DNA of 64,000 nt from Angustibacter sp049994355 (GTDB lineage Bacteria; Actinomycetota; Actinomycetes; Actinomycetales; Angustibacteraceae). The stretch lies in the NCBI RefSeq assembly GCF_049994355.1, contig NZ_CP188257.1:4340001-4404000 (forward strand), given 5' to 3'. Position numbers and translations under genes: made by a program. This document shows, in pieces, positions 41,869 to 50,193 of this stretch (positions are counted from its first letter, which is position 1; each line of letters opens with the position of its first letter). Under the pieces are notes generated by a model. The model saw only the letters and a list, made by a program, of their open reading frames with translations. It was not told where the DNA came from and made no database searches.

Positions 41869-42566
41869 CCGGGCAGCGGGTGAGGGGGGCCATCCCCAGC
41901 CCGAACATCTGGGGCGCCCCGGAGGTCTACGAGACCGAGAACCGCGCGGTCGACCCGGACGGTGTGATCGAGGCCGCGATGGCGGCGCGGCACGACTGGT
42001 CGGGGCAGCGGGTGCTGGACCTCGGCTGCGGCACCGGCTTCCACCTGCCCGGGTTCGCCGAACGCGCCGCCAGCGTCGTCGGGGTCGAGCCGCACGGGCC
42101 GTTGCTGTTGCGGGCGCAGGCGCGCGTCGCCGGGCTGGGCACCGTGCAGGTCCTGGCTGGCACGGCGCAGGCGGTCCCGCTGGCCGCCGCCTCCGTGGAC
42201 GTCGCGCAGGCTCGCTGGGCGTACTTCTTCGGGCCCGGCTGCGAGCCCGGCCTGGCCGAGCTGGCCCGCGTCGTCCGGCCTGGAGGGACGGCGTTCGTGA
42301 TCGACAACGACGCCAGCCGCTCCACCTTCGGCGGCTGGTTTCGGCGATCACTTCCGCGCTACGATCCCGTTGCCGTGCAACGGTTCTGGACCCGACAGGG
42401 CTGGCAGCGCGAGCCGCTGGACCTGCGCTGGTCGTTCGCCGCGCGGGCCGACCTCGAGGCGGTGGTCCGGATCGAGTTCGCGCCGGACCTGGCCGACGAG
42501 CTGCTCGCCGGGCACGCCGGCACCGAGGTCGACTACGCCGTCAACCTGTGGTGGCAGCGGTTCTGA
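41865..42566 (+). CDS. Class I SAM-dependent methyltransferase
   Basis: A 233-residue methyltransferase starting MTGQRVRGAIPSPNIWGAPE. Motif I is VLDLGCGTGFHLPGFAERA near residue 50; motif II/III includes AVPLAAASVDVAQARWAYFF and the post-motif is LARVVRPGGTAFVIDND. It belongs to the Methyltransf_11 class; the acceptor is unknown. The ATG overlaps the stop of the Cys-rich gene. Confidence 0.88.
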   Translation: MTGQRVRGAIPSPNIWGAPEVYETENRAVDPDGVIEAAMAARHDWSGQRVLDLGCGTGFHLPGFAERAASVVGVEPHGPLLLRAQARVAGLGTVQVLAGTAQAVPLAAASVDVAQARWAYFFGPGCEPGLAELARVVRPGGTAFVIDNDASRSTFGGWFRRSLPRYDPVAVQRFWTRQGWQREPLDLRWSFAARADLEAVVRIEFAPDLADELLAGHAGTEVDYAVNLWWQRF

Positions 42567-42627
42567 CGTCCTTCCGGTCGGCTTCTAGGGGTTTGCGGCG
42601 AGCAGTGATCGGCGGATAGTGGTTGCC

Positions 42628-42978
42628 ATGAGCGCTCACGCGAAGAACTCCGCGCCACCAATGCGCTACACCGATCCCAACACCCACCACATGGACAAGC
42701 CGCCGGCCATCTCGCTGGTCGAGCTCGCGATGGTGGGCGTCGCCCTGCTGTTCGCCCTCGTCGCGCCCGCGCTGGTCGTGTCGCCGTCCGAGACCAGCGC
42801 ACCGGGCGACCAGGTCGCCCTGGCCGCCGGACTGTCCGTCATCGGGGCCGCCGTCGCCGTTGTCATCTCGTTGCTCGCCTACCGGCGCACCAAGAACTTC
42901 TCCTGGCTGGTGATCGGGATCGTCCCGTCGATCTCGGTGATCATCGGTGCGGCCATCATGGCCGGAACCAAGGCCTGA
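42628..42978 (+). CDS. Small membrane protein
   Basis: A 116-residue protein starting MSAHAKNSAPPMRYTDPNTH. Three hydrophobic segments are visible near residues 30-48 (VELAMVGVALLFALVAPAL), 60-80 (VALAAGLSVIGAAVAVVISLL) and 88-108. ATG 42628 is more likely than an in-frame GTG at 42619. No family is recognised. It lies between the methyltransferase and radA on the same strand. Confidence 0.7.
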   Translation: MSAHAKNSAPPMRYTDPNTHHMDKPPAISLVELAMVGVALLFALVAPALVVSPSETSAPGDQVALAAGLSVIGAAVAVVISLLAYRRTKNFSWLVIGIVPSISVIIGAAIMAGTKA

Positions 42979-43038
42979 CTGAGTCCACGCGGCCAGGCGC
43001 GGGCCGCGTTGTCGGTGACCTCGCCTACAGTCGCGCTC

Positions 43039-44436
43039 ATGTCGACGCCCACCAGCCGCAAGAGCGCCCCCAAGGCCGCTTACCGCTGCGCCGAGTGCGG
43101 TTGGACGACGACCAAGTGGGTCGGGCGCTGCGGCGAGTGCCAGGCCTGGGGCACGGTCGAGGACGCCGCAGCGGTCCCGGTGCGTACGACGGTCGCCGGT
43201 CCGGTGACCACCGCCGCCCTGCCGATCCTCGAGGTGGACGCGCAGCTCGCCCAGGCCCGGCCCACCGGGGTCAGCGAGTTCGACCGGGTGCTCGGCGGCG
43301 GGCTGGTCCCGGGCGTGGTCGTGCTGGTCGCTGGCGAGCCGGGCATCGGCAAGTCGACTCTGCTGCTGGACGTCTGCGGCCGTGAGGGGCGAGCCGGCCG
43401 GCGGGTGCTCTACGTGACCGGCGAGGAGTCGGCCGCCCAGGTGCGGCTGCGCGGCGAGCGCATCGAGGCACTCGCCCGCACCCTCTATCTTGCGGCGGAG
43501 ACCGACCTGGCCGCCGTGCTCGGGCACATCGACCAGGTGCAGCCCGACCTGCTGGTGATCGACTCCGTGCAGACCATCGGTTCCGCCCAGGTCGACGGAG
43601 CGGCCGGCAACGTGGCACAGGTGCGTGAGGTGGCGGCCGCGTTGATCGCGGTGGCGAAGGCCCGCGGAATCGCCACGCTGCTGGTCGGACATGTGACCAA
43701 GGACGGCTCCATCGCCGGGCCACGCGTGCTCGAGCACCTGGTCGACGTGGTGATCCAGTTCGAGGGCGAGCGGCACAGCCGGCTGCGCCTGGTCCGCGCG
43801 GTGAAGAACCGGTACGGCCCGACGGACGAGGTCGGGTGCTTCGACCTGTCGGACGTCGGGATCACCGGCCTGGCCGACCCGTCCGGGCTGTTCCTGTCCA
43901 GCGGCGGCGCCGACGCGCACGAGCAGGTGCCCGGCACCTGCGTCACGGTCACCCTCGAAGGGCGGCGACCGTTGCTCGCCGAGGTGCAGGCCCTGGTCGC
44001 GCCGAGCGTGCTGCCGTCCCCACGGCGGGCGACCTCCGGGCTGGACGGCAGCCGGGTCTCCATGCTGATGGCTGTGCTGGAGCGCCGGGCACGAGTCACC
44101 CTGCGCAACGCAGACATCTACGTCTCCACGGTCGGCGGCGTGCGGGTGAGCGAGCCGGCCACCGACCTCGCGGTCGCTCTGGCCGTGGCCGGCGCCGCGA
44201 ACGACCGGGCCCTGGTTCCGCGCACGGTCGCCTTCGGCGAGGTCGGGCTGGCCGGCGAGATCCGCCCGGTGAGCGGGGTGCCGAGGCGGCTGTCCGAAGC
44301 CGCACGGCTCGGCTTCACCGCCGCGATCGTGCCCCCGGGATCGGCCGGGAACGGGGCGCTGCCGGACGGCCTGCGGATCATCGAGGTGCCCGACCTGGCG
44401 ACCGCCGTCCGGTTGGCGATGACCCGCTCGGTGTGA
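43039..44436 (+). CDS. radA: DNA repair protein RadA
   Basis: A 465-residue RecA-like helicase that promotes branch migration in recombination. The N-terminal zinc finger is YRCAECGWTTTKWVGRCGEC; Walker A is VAGEPGIGKSTLLLD; the RadA-specific KNRxG motif reads VKNRYGPTDEVGCF; and a Lon-protease-like domain lacking a catalytic Ser-Lys dyad closes the protein. ATG 43039 (MSTPTSRKSA) gives normal length. disA follows 124 bases later, the conserved radA-disA order known in Bacillus and actinobacteria, where RadA and DisA interact. Confidence 0.96.
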   Translation: MSTPTSRKSAPKAAYRCAECGWTTTKWVGRCGECQAWGTVEDAAAVPVRTTVAGPVTTAALPILEVDAQLAQARPTGVSEFDRVLGGGLVPGVVVLVAGEPGIGKSTLLLDVCGREGRAGRRVLYVTGEESAAQVRLRGERIEALARTLYLAAETDLAAVLGHIDQVQPDLLVIDSVQTIGSAQVDGAAGNVAQVREVAAALIAVAKARGIATLLVGHVTKDGSIAGPRVLEHLVDVVIQFEGERHSRLRLVRAVKNRYGPTDEVGCFDLSDVGITGLADPSGLFLSSGGADAHEQVPGTCVTVTLEGRRPLLAEVQALVAPSVLPSPRRATSGLDGSRVSMLMAVLERRARVTLRNADIYVSTVGGVRVSEPATDLAVALAVAGAANDRALVPRTVAFGEVGLAGEIRPVSGVPRRLSEAARLGFTAAIVPPGSAGNGALPDGLRIIEVPDLATAVRLAMTRSV

Positions 44437-44560
44437 GCACTTCTCGGCGTGCGCCGTTGCACCGTCCGGGGCCTTGGGGAGGCTACGATTGCGCCCGTGG
44501 CGCCCGTGGCGGCGCCTTGGCCAGAGGTCGAGCTGACCGCTCGTTCGGCAGGGGAGTGGC

Positions 44561-45646
44561 GTGGGGCAACCAGAGATGAGCGAGGACGACCTGCTCCGGT
44601 CGACCCTTGCTGCCGCAGCGCCCGGAACGATGTTGCGGGAAGGCCTCGAGCGGATCCTGCGCGGTCGGACCGGCGCTCTGATCGTGCTGGGCACCGACAA
44701 GGTTGTGGACTCCATCGCCAGTGGCGGCTTCCCGCTCGAGGTCGATTTCTCCCCCACCCGGCTTCGCGAACTCGCCAAGATGGACGGCGCGATCGTGTGC
44801 GACCGCGAGGCCTCACGGATCCTGCGCGCCGGCACCCAGCTGCTGCCCGACCCGTCGATCGAGACCACCGAGTCCGGCACCCGGCACCGCACCGCCGAGA
44901 GGGTTGCCAAGCAGACCGGCTACCCCGTCATCGCGGTCAGCCAGTCGATGCGGATCGTCGCCCTTTACGTGGGCAACCGGCGGCACGTCCTGGAGGACTC
45001 CAGCGCGATCATGTCTCGGGCCAACCAGGCGCTGGCCACCCTCGAGCGGTACAAGCTGCGGCTCGACGAGGTCACCGGCACCCTGTCCGCCCTGGAGATC
45101 GAGGACCTGGTCACGGTGCGCGACGTGGCCGCGGTGATCCAGCGGCTCGAGATGGTGCGGCGGATCAGCGACGAGATCTCGGGGTACGTGGTCGAGCTCG
45201 GCAGCGACGGCCGACTGCTGACGCTCCAGCTCGAGGAGCTCATCGGCGGAGTCGGGCCGGACCGCGAGCTGGTGATCCGCGACTACCTGAGCCCGGCCGC
45301 CACCGAGGGTGACTTCACCGCGATGCTCGCCGGGCTGGGGGCGCTGTCGTCGACCGAGCTCCTCGACCTCAGCGCGGTGGCCCGGCTGATGGGCTACAGC
45401 ATCGTCGGCGACGCGCTCGACGCAGCGGTCAGCCCGCACGGGTACCGGCTGCTGTCGAAGGTGCCGCGCCTGCCGGGTGCGATCGTGGAGCGGCTGGTCG
45501 AGCACTTCGGCAGCCTGCAGAAGCTGCTCGCCGCCGGCCTGGAGGACCTGCAGGCCGTCGAGGGTGTCGGCGAGGGCCGGGCACGCGCCGTCCGCGAGGG
45601 CCTGAGCCGCCTGGCCGAGTCGAGCATCCTCGAGCGCTACGTCTGA
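44561..45646 (+). CDS. disA: DNA integrity scanning protein DisA (diadenylate cyclase)
   Basis: A 361-residue c-di-AMP synthase from GTG 44561 (GGGGAG site upstream). The DAC domain has the catalytic DGA in LAKMDGAIVCD and RHR in SGTRHRTAERVAKQTGYP; the linker spine and a C-terminal helix-hairpin-helix domain (LQAVEGVGEGRARAVREGL) that senses branched DNA follow. It turns 2 ATP into c-di-AMP and stops on recombination intermediates. The window also carries ktrA, whose RCK_C domain can be a c-di-AMP target. Confidence 0.97.
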   Translation: MGQPEMSEDDLLRSTLAAAAPGTMLREGLERILRGRTGALIVLGTDKVVDSIASGGFPLEVDFSPTRLRELAKMDGAIVCDREASRILRAGTQLLPDPSIETTESGTRHRTAERVAKQTGYPVIAVSQSMRIVALYVGNRRHVLEDSSAIMSRANQALATLERYKLRLDEVTGTLSALEIEDLVTVRDVAAVIQRLEMVRRISDEISGYVVELGSDGRLLTLQLEELIGGVGPDRELVIRDYLSPAATEGDFTAMLAGLGALSSTELLDLSAVARLMGYSIVGDALDAAVSPHGYRLLSKVPRLPGAIVERLVEHFGSLQKLLAAGLEDLQAVEGVGEGRARAVREGLSRLAESSILERYV

Positions 45647-45671
45647 CCCGTGTGCCGTGCGCGCCGTGCAA

Positions 45672-45790
45672 TGTCGCGGCGCAACGCAGCTACGAACCTA
45701 GTGGAGTAGCGGACCGCAGTCCCAAATGCACCGCTGACGTCACTGCGTGCCGCTACTCCAATAGGTTCGTAGTGGCGGACCGCCGCGACA
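45672..45790. repeat. Nested inverted repeat between disA and mutY
   Basis: Three nested pairings share one axis: an outer perfect 10-bp pair (TGTCGCGGCG at 45672-45681 with 45781-45790), a middle 23-bp pair with one mismatch (45690-45712 with 45750-45772), and an inner 6-bp pair (CGCAGT 45715-45720 with ACTGCG 45742-45747). The 119-bp element fills most of the 194-bp gap between the same-strand disA and mutY genes. It may end the disA transcript or be a mobile palindrome. Confidence 0.85.
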
Positions 45791-45840
45791 GAAACTGAGG
45801 GCCGAGGCGGGCAGGCGGGTCGGACGGAGGGCGCAGGGAC

Positions 45841-46737
45841 GTGACGAGCACGCTGGTCGAGCCGCTGCTGGACTGGTACGACGAGCACGCCCGGGACCTG
45901 CCTTGGCGCCGACCGGACCGCACCCCCTGGGGTGTGCTGGTCAGCGAGGTGATGCTGCAGCAGACACCCGTACGGCGCGTGGAGCCGGTCTGGCGCCAGT
46001 GGATGCAGCGCTGGCCGACCCCGTCCGACCTCGCCGCAGCAACCCCGGGCGACGCCGTGCGCGCCTGGGACCGCCTGGGCTACCCCCGGCGGGCACTGCG
46101 GCTGCATGCCGCAGCGACCCAGATCCGCGAGCGCCACGAGGGGCAGGTGCCCACCGGGTACGCCGAGCTGCTGGCTCTGCACGGCATCGGCGAGTACACG
46201 GCCTCGGCGGTGGCCACGTTCGCCTTCGGCCAGCGCCATGCCGTCGTCGACACCAACGTCCGTCGGGTTTTGGCGCGCGCCGTCCAGGGCTGGCCGCTGC
46301 CCGCGCCCTCGCTGACCGCCGCCGAACGCCGGTTGGCTGAGTCGGCGTTGCCCGACGACGAGCCCACCGCCGGAGCCTGGTCCATCGCGGTGATGGAGCT
46401 CGGCGCACTGGTCTGCACGGCACGCAGCCCACGGTGCGCGAGCTGTCCGATCTCCGACCAGTGCGCCTGGCAGGCTGCCGGGTCCCCGCCGTACGACGGA
46501 CCGACCCGACGCGCGCAGTCGTGGCACGGCACCGATCGGCAGGTCCGTGGCCGGCTGCTCGCGGTCCTGCGGGCGGCCACCGCCCCCGTCCCGCTCGCCG
46601 CGCTGGTCGCCGCCGTCCCGGACGCCGACCTGCGCGACCCGTGCCAGCGCGACCGCTGCGTGGTCGGCCTGCTCGAGGACGGCCTCGCCGACCTCACCGA
46701 CCAGGGCGCCTACTGCCTGCCGGGCGCACCCGAGTAA
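45841..46737 (+). CDS. mutY: A/G-specific adenine glycosylase MutY
   Basis: A 298-residue DNA repair enzyme that removes adenine opposite 8-oxoguanine. The helix-hairpin-helix is LLALHGIGEYTASAVATFAF; the catalytic Asp lies in AVVDTNVRRVLAR; and the [4Fe-4S] cysteines are CTARSPRCASCPISDQC (C-x6-C-x2-C-x5-C). It lacks the full C-terminal NUDIX-like 8-oxoG domain of E. coli MutY, as in many actinobacteria. GTG 45841 is the start. It follows disA after a large inverted repeat. Confidence 0.95.
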   Translation: MTSTLVEPLLDWYDEHARDLPWRRPDRTPWGVLVSEVMLQQTPVRRVEPVWRQWMQRWPTPSDLAAATPGDAVRAWDRLGYPRRALRLHAAATQIRERHEGQVPTGYAELLALHGIGEYTASAVATFAFGQRHAVVDTNVRRVLARAVQGWPLPAPSLTAAERRLAESALPDDEPTAGAWSIAVMELGALVCTARSPRCASCPISDQCAWQAAGSPPYDGPTRRAQSWHGTDRQVRGRLLAVLRAATAPVPLAALVAAVPDADLRDPCQRDRCVVGLLEDGLADLTDQGAYCLPGAPE

Positions 46738-46749
46738 CGTCCTGCGACT

Positions 46750-47544
46750 GTGCGCGCCTACCTCGAACTGGCTCGAGCCGGTTTCGGGCGGTACTCGACG
46801 TACCGGATGGCATCGGTCGCCGGTGCGCTGACGAACACGATCTTCGGTGTAGTCAAGGCCAGCATCGTGCTCGCCGCGATCGCCTCCGCCGGCGGCGCCA
46901 TCGCCGGCTACGACGCCCAGCAGGGCGCGACCTACAGCTGGCTGTGCCAGGCGCTGGTGGCCACGGTCGGCCTGTTCGGCTGGCGCGAGCTCGCGGACCG
47001 GATTCGCACCGGGGACGTCGCCGTCGACCTGGCCCGCCCCCTCGACCTGCAGCTGTCCGGGCTGGCCGCCGACCTTGGCCGCGGCGCGTACATGCTGCTG
47101 CCGCGCGGCCTGCCGCCGCTGATCGTCGGCTTCGTCTTCTTCCCGGTCGGCCTGCCGCACGAGGTGCAGCCCTACCTGCTCGCCGCGGTGAGCATCCCGC
47201 TCGCCGTCGCGGTCTCCTACGCCTGCCGGTTCATGGTCAATCTGGTCGCCTTCTGGCTGCTGGACGTCCGCGGCGCGCTGACGCTGTACGTGGTGGCCAG
47301 CAACGTGCTGTCCGGACTGATCGTGCCGGTCGCCTGGTTCCCCGGCTGGATGGGCGCGATCGCCGCCGCCACGCCGTTCCCGTCCATGCTCCAGGCTCCG
47401 GTCGACGTGCTGTCCGGTCGGGTCCGCGGCTGGGACGCGGTGGGCACAGTCGCGATCCAGGCGGCCTGGCTGGCCGGCACCCTGCTGCTCGGCCGGGTCG
47501 TGCTGGCCCGCGCCACCCGCAAGCTGGTGGTGCAGGGTGGCTGA
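46750..47544 (+). CDS. ABC-2 type exporter permease (first)
   Basis: A 264-residue membrane protein of the ABC-2 DUF990-like class, with about six helices and the motif LADRIRTGDVAVDLARPLDL (coupling helix) near residue 83. GTG 46750 starts 12 bases after mutY. It overlaps the second permease gene by 8 bases. Together with the second permease and the ATPase it forms a heterodimeric exporter of unknown substrate. Confidence 0.88.
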   Translation: MRAYLELARAGFGRYSTYRMASVAGALTNTIFGVVKASIVLAAIASAGGAIAGYDAQQGATYSWLCQALVATVGLFGWRELADRIRTGDVAVDLARPLDLQLSGLAADLGRGAYMLLPRGLPPLIVGFVFFPVGLPHEVQPYLLAAVSIPLAVAVSYACRFMVNLVAFWLLDVRGALTLYVVASNVLSGLIVPVAWFPGWMGAIAAATPFPSMLQAPVDVLSGRVRGWDAVGTVAIQAAWLAGTLLLGRVVLARATRKLVVQGG

Positions 47545-48349
47545 CCTGCTGCGCGACCTGCCCGCCTACCGGGTGCTGCTCGGCTCGCGGATGGCGGCCC
47601 AGACGTCGTACCGGACGAGCTTCGCGTTGGACCTGCTCGGCCAGCTCGGCCTAGCACTGCTGGAGCTCAGCGAGATCTACGTGGTCTTCCACAACGTCGA
47701 CATGCTCGGCGGCCTCGACTTCGGCGCCGCGCTGCTGGTCTTCGCGCTCGCGAACGTGTCGTGGTCCGTCGCGGACACCCTGGTCGGCCACCTGGACACC
47801 CTGCCCACCTATATCCGGACCGGCACCCTGGACGCCATGCTGCTGCGCCCGCTGCCGGTGCTCGCCCAGCTGGTCACCAGCGACGTGTCGTTGCGCCGGC
47901 TGGCCCGAACCGCCATGGGTCTGGTGGTGCTCGTCGCCGCCCTGCCGCTCGCGGTCGACGACTGGACGCCGGCCCGCGTCGTCCTGCTGGTCGTCACCCC
48001 GGTCACCGGGGCAGCGATCTTCGCGGCCCTGTTCGTCTGCGCCACCGGCGCGCAGTTCTGGCTGGTGGACGGCTCGGAGATGACCAACGGGTTCACCTAC
48101 GGATCGTCGTATGTGGCGAGCTACCCGACGAGCGTGCTGCACGGGGTGGCCCGGACGTTCTTCACCTTCGTGGTGCCGGCCGCGTTCGTCAGCTACCTGC
48201 CGGCCCTGGCGATCACCGGGCAAGAGGGCGCCCCTGGCCTGCCGAGCTGGCTGGGCTGGTGCACGCCGCTGATGGCGCTGTTGATCTGGGGCGCGGCGCT
48301 GCAGTGGTGGCGCTTCGGCCTGCGGCACTACACGGGAGCGGGCGGATGA
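47537..48349 (+). CDS. ABC-2 type exporter permease (second)
   Basis: A 270-residue membrane protein of the same class as its neighbour (conserved YIRTGTLDAMLLRPLPVLAQ coupling region near residue 95). It has about six transmembrane helices. GTG 47537 overlaps the first permease. Its end overlaps the ATPase start (ATGA). The paired permeases imply a heterodimeric membrane unit. Confidence 0.88.
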   Translation: MADLLRDLPAYRVLLGSRMAAQTSYRTSFALDLLGQLGLALLELSEIYVVFHNVDMLGGLDFGAALLVFALANVSWSVADTLVGHLDTLPTYIRTGTLDAMLLRPLPVLAQLVTSDVSLRRLARTAMGLVVLVAALPLAVDDWTPARVVLLVVTPVTGAAIFAALFVCATGAQFWLVDGSEMTNGFTYGSSYVASYPTSVLHGVARTFFTFVVPAAFVSYLPALAITGQEGAPGLPSWLGWCTPLMALLIWGAALQWWRFGLRHYTGAGG

Positions 48350-49323
48350 GCGAGGACGTACTGCAGCTGGACCGGCTGCGCCGCGAATTCGTGGTGCGCC
48401 AGTCCGCCGGGCGGGTGCGCCGGCAGAAGCGGATCGTCACGGCGGTGGACGACGTCAGCTTCACGATCGCCGCGGGCGAGGCGGTCGGCTACATCGGCGC
48501 GAACGGCGCCGGGAAGTCCACCACGATCAAGATGCTCAGCGGCATCCTGGTGCCCACCGCGGGGACGGTCCGCACCTGCGGACTGGATCCAGTCCGGCAG
48601 CGGCGCGAGCTGGCTCGGCACATCGGCGTCGTGTTCGGCCAGCGCAGCCAGCTGTGGTGGGACCTGCCGCTCGGCGAGTCCTTCCGGGTGCTGGCGGCCA
48701 TTCACGGGCTGCCGGACCGGCGCTGGCAGGCCCGGCTCAACGAGCTGGTGGAGCGCCTGGAGATGGGTGGCTTCCTGGCCCAGCCGGTGCGCCAGTTGAG
48801 CCTGGGCCAGCGGATGCGCGGCGAGGTGGCGGCCGCGCTGCTGCACTCGCCGAGGCTGATCGTGCTGGACGAGCCGACCATCGGACTGGACGTGCTGAGC
48901 AAGGAGCGCCTGCGCGTCTTCCTGCGCGAGGAGCGCGCCGAGCACGGCACCACGCTCCTGCTGACCACGCACGACATGGGCGACATCGAGCGGCTGTGCG
49001 ACCGGGTGCTGGTGGTCGACCGCGGCCGGCTCGCCTACGACGGGACGCTGCCCGGGCTGGTCACCCGGGTCGGCGCGGACCGGGTGCTGGTGGTCGACCT
49101 CGCCGAGCCGTGGCCGGACCTGACCGACGTCCCGGGCACCCGGCACATCGGCTCGCAGGGCGAAGGTCTGCGCCAACGGCTCGCGTTCGCGCCCGAGACC
49201 ACCACTGCCGCAACGGTTCTGTCCGCGGTCGCCGACCGGGTCGAGGTCCGCGACCTGTCGGTGGAGGAGCCGGACATCGAGGACGTCGTACGCCGGCTCT
49301 ACCTGTCGGCGCCGCCACGCTAG
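48346..49323 (+). CDS. ABC exporter ATP-binding protein
   Basis: A 325-residue ATPase that powers the two upstream permeases. Walker A is GANGAGKSTTIKM, the Q-loop region FGQRSQLWWDLP is typical of this subfamily, the signature is LSLGQRMRGEVAAAL (LSLGQ), Walker B is LIVLDEPTIGLDV, and the switch His is in LTTHDMGDIERL. About 90 C-terminal residues form an extra domain. The signature with LSLGQ matches exporter families of DUF990-type permeases. Confidence 0.92.
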   Translation: MSEDVLQLDRLRREFVVRQSAGRVRRQKRIVTAVDDVSFTIAAGEAVGYIGANGAGKSTTIKMLSGILVPTAGTVRTCGLDPVRQRRELARHIGVVFGQRSQLWWDLPLGESFRVLAAIHGLPDRRWQARLNELVERLEMGGFLAQPVRQLSLGQRMRGEVAAALLHSPRLIVLDEPTIGLDVLSKERLRVFLREERAEHGTTLLLTTHDMGDIERLCDRVLVVDRGRLAYDGTLPGLVTRVGADRVLVVDLAEPWPDLTDVPGTRHIGSQGEGLRQRLAFAPETTTAATVLSAVADRVEVRDLSVEEPDIEDVVRRLYLSAPPR

Positions 49324-49329
49324 CCGCCG

Positions 49330-50193
49330 CTAGCAGCCGGGGAACGAGCCGAACCGGTAGCCGCGAGCCACCAGCTGCGGGAGCACCACCTTGAGTGCGG
49401 CGAGGGTCTGGCTGCGGTCCCCGCCGCCGTCGTGCATCAGCACCGTGCGGCCCGGCTTGGCGTGCTTGAGCAGCTCCTTCTCGATCGACTTCGCACCGGG
49501 CCTGGCCCAGTCGTCGGTGTCGACGTTCCACAGCACGATGCGCAGTCCCCTGGCGGCCGCCGCCGCCCGAACGTGGGCGTCGACCACGCCGAACGGCGGC
49601 CGCAGGCAGCTGACCCCGGGCAGCCCGGCGTCCAGCTCACCGGCCAGGGTTGCGCCGCTGAGCTTGGTCAGCTTGCGGTGGTGCATGGTGTGGCTGCCCA
49701 CCGCCTGCCCGGCGGCTCGCACGGCCGCCGCGGTGTGCGGGTGCCGGCGCACCTCCTGACCGATCTCGAAGAACGTGGCGCGGACGTCGTAGCGGGCCAG
49801 CAGCGCCAGGATCTGCGGCGTCCACTCCGGGTCCGGGCCGTCGTCGAAGGTCAGGTAGACGACTCGGGGGTTAATCGCGCCGGCGGGGGCGGGACCGGAC
49901 GAGCGGGACTCACCCGCGGTCGGCAGCGGGCTCGCGGTGGGGCCGGGCAAGGGCGCCGGGCCGGCCGAGGTGCCGATGGCGACGGGCGAGGATGCAGGCA
50001 AGCCGGCGGCCGGCTGCGGGTCCTGCTGGGTGTGCTCGGCAACCGACACCGACGACAGGGCGTGCCCGTGGTGCAGTGCTCCCGCGGACGGCGCCGACGC
50101 CGCCAACAGCGCGAGCAGCAGGCCAACCACCACAGCGGTACGCGGACGACGCACCGCCCCCCATGACCTGCGCAAACCTGCCGCTCCTCTCAC
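49330..50193 (-). CDS. Polysaccharide deacetylase (NodB domain), secreted or membrane-anchored
   Basis: A 287-residue carbohydrate esterase family 4 protein. The metal-dependent motifs are YLTFDDGPDPEW (catalytic Asp), GSHTMHHRKL (two His ligands), CLRPPFGVVDAHV, and TDDWARPG; VLMHDGGGDRSQT is the last motif. A signal or anchor lies in the first 40 residues (VVVGLLLALLAASAPSAGAL), then a Pro/Ser-rich spacer. The substrate is probably peptidoglycan or another N-acetylated glycan. GTG 50193 overlaps the stop of the acetyltransferase gene (GTGA), which is why I prefer it to the longer GTG 50211. Confidence 0.88.
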   Translation of the reverse strand: MRGAAGLRRSWGAVRRPRTAVVVGLLLALLAASAPSAGALHHGHALSSVSVAEHTQQDPQPAAGLPASSPVAIGTSAGPAPLPGPTASPLPTAGESRSSGPAPAGAINPRVVYLTFDDGPDPEWTPQILALLARYDVRATFFEIGQEVRRHPHTAAAVRAAGQAVGSHTMHHRKLTKLSGATLAGELDAGLPGVSCLRPPFGVVDAHVRAAAAARGLRIVLWNVDTDDWARPGAKSIEKELLKHAKPGRTVLMHDGGGDRSQTLAALKVVLPQLVARGYRFGSFPGC

